Below, piece by piece: positions 61,078 to 64,000 of a stretch of 64,000 bases of DNA. This stretch comes from Ravibacter sp964562455 (GTDB lineage Bacteria; Bacteroidota; Bacteroidia; Cytophagales; Spirosomataceae). The notes under the pieces were generated by a model, which worked only from the letters and a program-made list of their open reading frames with translations, made no database searches and was not told the DNA's origin. The translations under genes were made by a program, and so were the position numbers. Each line of letters starts with the position of its first letter. The first letter of the stretch is position 1. The stretch spans positions 32,166 to 96,165 of the forward strand of contig CAZLTN010000010.1 of assembly GCA_964562455.1 (NCBI GenBank). The letters run 5' to 3'.

Positions 61078-63413
61078 ATGATGAAGCAATTTATATCCTC
61101 TGTACTATTATTGATGACTTTAGATTTGTGTAAGGCACAAAAAAAAGTGAATATTATTATTGGCACGAACGACAAAAAATAGTATTATTTTCCGATCCAC
61201 AACGACGTTTTGTTCTTTTTAAAAACTTACCCCCAACTCTATCAGAAATTATACCTCGTAGAGGGAAATTCAAGTTACCTCAATTCATCAATACAGACAA
61301 ACAGCATCCTGAATTGGCCTGGGCTATGCCAACAGATGAAGAGTTAGCACGGATTGATAAATCGATGATATCCTACCAGGGTCCTTGCTTTTACTCATCT
61401 TCGGGGAAACGCTTAGGGCTATCACATTTTTTTTATGTTAAGCTAAGTGATACCTCCGGCTTTGATGATTTGCAACGATTGGCTTCAGAATACGACGTAG
61501 ACATTATTGGCAATAACAGTTTTATGCCTCTCTGGTATCTCCTAGGTTGTAATACCGATTCGCGAATAGATGCATTGAAAATGGCAAATTTATTTTATGA
61601 AACAGGACTTTTTGCCTCTTCACAACCTGATTTGATAGAAGAGGATTTGAGCCTTTGTCCGACAAATGATACGTTTTTTGCTAATCAGTGGCATCTGCAG
61701 AATACTGGACAAAATGGGGGAACCTTTGGAATTGATATTTCTGCTTGTAAGGCATGGGATCTGACAACAGGTTGTTCTTCTGTAACAATTGCGATCCTTG
61801 ATACTGGATTTGAGCTAGATCATCCTGATTTGATAGCAAACGTGCACTCTACCAGTTATAATACAGAAACTGGTTCAAGTCCTAGCGCGATATTAGGGAA
61901 CCATGGCACACTTGTTGCAGGAGTTGCCGGAGCTTCAGCAAACAATAATCTCGGTGTCGCAGGGGTCGCTCCTAATTGTAAGTTAATGTCGATCAGCAAC
62001 GAATTGGCCGGTACCCTAGCTTCCGCGATGAAGCGAGCAGCAGGTATACAGTATGCCTGGAACAATGGTGCCGCAGTAGTTAATAATTCCTGGGGGAGTG
62101 ACGTATATAGCTCTCAAATCACAGATGCCGTACTAGATGCAGTTACATATGGAAGAGCGGGATTGGGTACGGTTGTAGTTTTTTCCGCTGGAAACTCTTC
62201 AAGTAGTTCTCTTTCCTTCCCAGCTAACAATTCCAACGCAATATCAGTTGGTGCAGTTGATAAGCATGGTCAAAAACTTTCGTCATCAAATTACGGATCC
62301 GGATTAGACGTTGTGGCACCCGGTAGTAATATTTACACAACTGATAGACAGGGAACAAATGGAAAAAATCCGGGAGGGGATTATACAATCGATTTCCACC
62401 AAACCTCTTCTGCTGCACCTATGATTTCGGGAATTGCAGCTCTGATCATTTCGGCCAATCCGAATCTTACGCAGGCGCAAGTTCGGAACATTATTGAATC
62501 TACAACCACAAAATTTGCAGGTTATACATATACTTTTGGGGCGGGAGAGAACCCAGCACTTACCTGGAATAATCAGGTCGGTTATGGACGGGCAAATGCG
62601 TCTCAAGCTGTTGAGAGAGCGCTAGGTGGGCCCATAGCCGGCCCAGAAGTTATCTGTTCAACAGGGACATTTTCAATGTCTTATACTTCGCCTGGAGCCG
62701 TCACTTGGTCTTCAAGTAATGTTAATATGTTAACCATTAACTCTTCGACTGGTGTTGCTAACAGAGTTGGTTCGGCGACCGGTACTGTCGAGATAATCGC
62801 AACGATGAGCACCGCGTGCGGTACTTCCACCCTTAAGAAAACTGTTCACGTGGGTAACCCGATTATTTTATCGGCAACGATGGACGGTCTTCCTGTAACC
62901 TATCCCCAACCCTGTTCGACTGCAAGTCGTTTAGCTATCGGCGGCCGTGGAATTCAAACTTACGGTTGGACTGTTGTTGACGGAAGTATTCCAATATGGC
63001 CTGTCAGTGGGTCTCCGTATATGTGCGATATAGGCTATTTTTATGATTATGCCAGAATACGGGCAAGAACCTCCAACGTCTGTGGGTATTCAGACTATAT
63101 TTTTTATCTGATAGATCCGAATATGTGGCTCACTGCTTACCCTAATCCGGCCACTAGTGAGCTGACTGTTCAATTTTCAGACGTTTCAAATGTAGAACTA
63201 CTACCTAAGACAATTACTTTATTTCACGAGAGCTCTACAAAGCCTGAGCTACAAATTCAAATAGAAGAGTGGTATAGAAAAAGGGCGGATATTGAGCAAA
63301 ATAAATTACAATTGGATTTACGAGATTTGCCTAGAGGAATATACTATCTCCATATAGCTCCATCAGAAAAATCAGGCAAAAAGACGGAGAAACTGAAGAT
63401 AATTTTAGAATAG
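61078..63413 (+). pseudogene. Subtilisin-like serine protease with T9SS sorting domain, frameshifted at an A8 tract
   Basis: A signal peptide frame starts at 61078 (MMKQFISSVLLLMTLDLCKAQ) but ends at a stop (61180-61182). The protease frame is open from before 61143 and lacks its own start. The two meet at an A8 tract (61139-61146); one more A would give AQKKSEYYYWHERQK and restore a full-length protein. The S8 triad is intact: Asp in ILDTGFELDHPD, His in GNHGTLVAGVAG, Ser in TSSAAPMISG. An Ig-like Big2 segment follows (VTWSSSNVNMLTINSSTGVA). The C-terminus begins WLTAYPNPATSELTVQF and ends in GIYYLHI, a type A T9SS sorting domain. Phase variation, decay or a sequencing error are all possible. 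Confidence 0.88.
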
Positions 63414-63447
63414 GATGATATAGATTTTCAAGCAAGTAACTGTCGTC

Positions 63448-63972
63448 ATGAATAATATTATATCCTATGTCATTGTTGTATTTTTGTGCGGAAATACGGT
63501 AGTAGCCCAATATCTCAAACTTGATAACGGCATTTTATCTACGTCCTATCGAAATGACTATGGGAGGGAAATAGCCGACATACCAATAGAGACATATGCT
63601 GTAAGTGCAGGGTTTGATTATTTCAATTCTAAATGGTTTTATCTGTCATCCCAGATAGGTTATACCAGGATCGGAGGAAGGCAAAAGGTAAATCCCCTTC
63701 CAGGAGTAGAATGGGATGGCCTAACGTTTCCGGCAGAAAAAGTGAATTATATACATCTAAATACGGCTATTAGAGGGCAAAAGAAGTTTGAAAATGGCTT
63801 AGCTCTGTTTGTCGGTTTGGGGCCTTATTTAAACTGGCGTGTCGGATCAGATAAGTTTGAAAACAATGTATTGGAAGAACTATATGAATTGAAATCCTAT
63901 TGCGGAGGCAAGGCTGAGGTCGGGTTTACTTTTGATGTACAGAAACACACGTGTCCAAGACGTTTTTTATGA
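63448..63972 (+). CDS. Outer-membrane beta-barrel-like protein, 3' end uncertain
   Basis: This 174-residue protein has a signal peptide (IISYVIVVFLCGNTVVAQ) and amphipathic strands typical of small Bacteroidota porin-like barrels (AVSAGFDYFNSKWFYLSSQIGYTRIGG, FENGLALFVGLGPYLNWRVG, AEVGFTFDVQK). It stops after KHTCPRRFL, unlike barrels that end in a strand with a terminal aromatic. Shifting by one base near 63944 would read QKTRVQDVFYDLKNQGF, so a late frameshift is possible. The gene is in the same AT-rich segment as the protease. Confidence 0.7.
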   Translation: MNNIISYVIVVFLCGNTVVAQYLKLDNGILSTSYRNDYGREIADIPIETYAVSAGFDYFNSKWFYLSSQIGYTRIGGRQKVNPLPGVEWDGLTFPAEKVNYIHLNTAIRGQKKFENGLALFVGLGPYLNWRVGSDKFENNVLEELYELKSYCGGKAEVGFTFDVQKHTCPRRFL

Positions 63973-64000
63973 CTTAAAAAATCAGGGATTTTAATCTTCT

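Overview
This window looks like chromosomal DNA of a Bacteroidota bacterium, most likely an environmental glycan degrader of the Cytophagales (Dyadobacter/Spirosomaceae-like; the genus is inference). The clues are two SusC/SusD outer-membrane pairs, an ECF sigma factor next to a FecR-type fragment, a type IX secretion (T9SS) sorting domain, TAnnTTTG-type promoter boxes and few Shine-Dalgarno sites. By eye the GC content is near half. The toxin-antitoxin modules, the Fic gene and the last ~3 kb are clearly more AT-rich.

Layout. 1-2061: end of an RbsC/RbsB-type sugar ABC transporter, with a toxin-antitoxin pair lodged between permease and binding protein. 2068-2870: two tandem cysteine-rich lipoproteins. 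3019-11979: ECF sigma factor, FecR stub, a 1174-residue lipoprotein (ThuA, soluble dehydrogenase-type propeller, HEAT, lectin-like, cupredoxin), a ThuA protein, a Gfo/Idh/MocA oxidoreductase, GH43 and GH5. 12054-13403: two paralogous unknown membrane proteins. 13648-32142: GntR regulator and a long collinear catabolic run: SusC, SusD, two Tat-exported Gfo/Idh/MocA proteins, class III aminotransferase, enolase-superfamily dehydratase, SDR, ceramidase-like hydrolase, sodium symporter, GH109, sialidase-like protein and GNAT. 32159-42408: mostly housekeeping (ppa, a frameshifted glycosyltransferase, trmN6, Fic, pepT, MazG-like, MarC, uvrC, higBA, SF1 helicase). 42760-47571: M20 amidohydrolase, a double GDPD protein, an unknown membrane protein and a small secreted protein. 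47595-59222: sialate O-acetylesterase, SusD/SusC on the minus strand, divergent LacI regulator, and a second large dehydrogenase-type protein ending in a c-type heme domain. 59339-end: LRR protein, frameshifted T9SS-secreted subtilase and a beta-barrel-like protein in AT-rich DNA.

How it may work together. The GntR cluster looks like a utilisation locus. A glycoside is imported through SusCD and cleaved or remodelled by NAD-type Gfo/Idh/MocA enzymes; all four in the window lack the usual EKP lysine and carry a GHGG motif shared with GH109. The released unit would then be taken up by the symporter and passed through aminotransferase, dehydratase and SDR steps. The two large propeller proteins, one ending in a blue-copper domain and one in a heme domain, look like alternative oxidation modules in which enzyme and electron carrier are one polypeptide. 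This ThuA/Gfo-Idh/propeller set, suggestive of oxidation-assisted glycoside cleavage, is the best candidate for an undescribed system here.

Other notable structure: two genes broken at 8-base homopolymers (possible phase variation or sequencing error), 8-bp and 7-bp tandem arrays just upstream of start codons, two REP-like elements and two MITE-like elements, and candidate operators for the GntR and LacI regulators.
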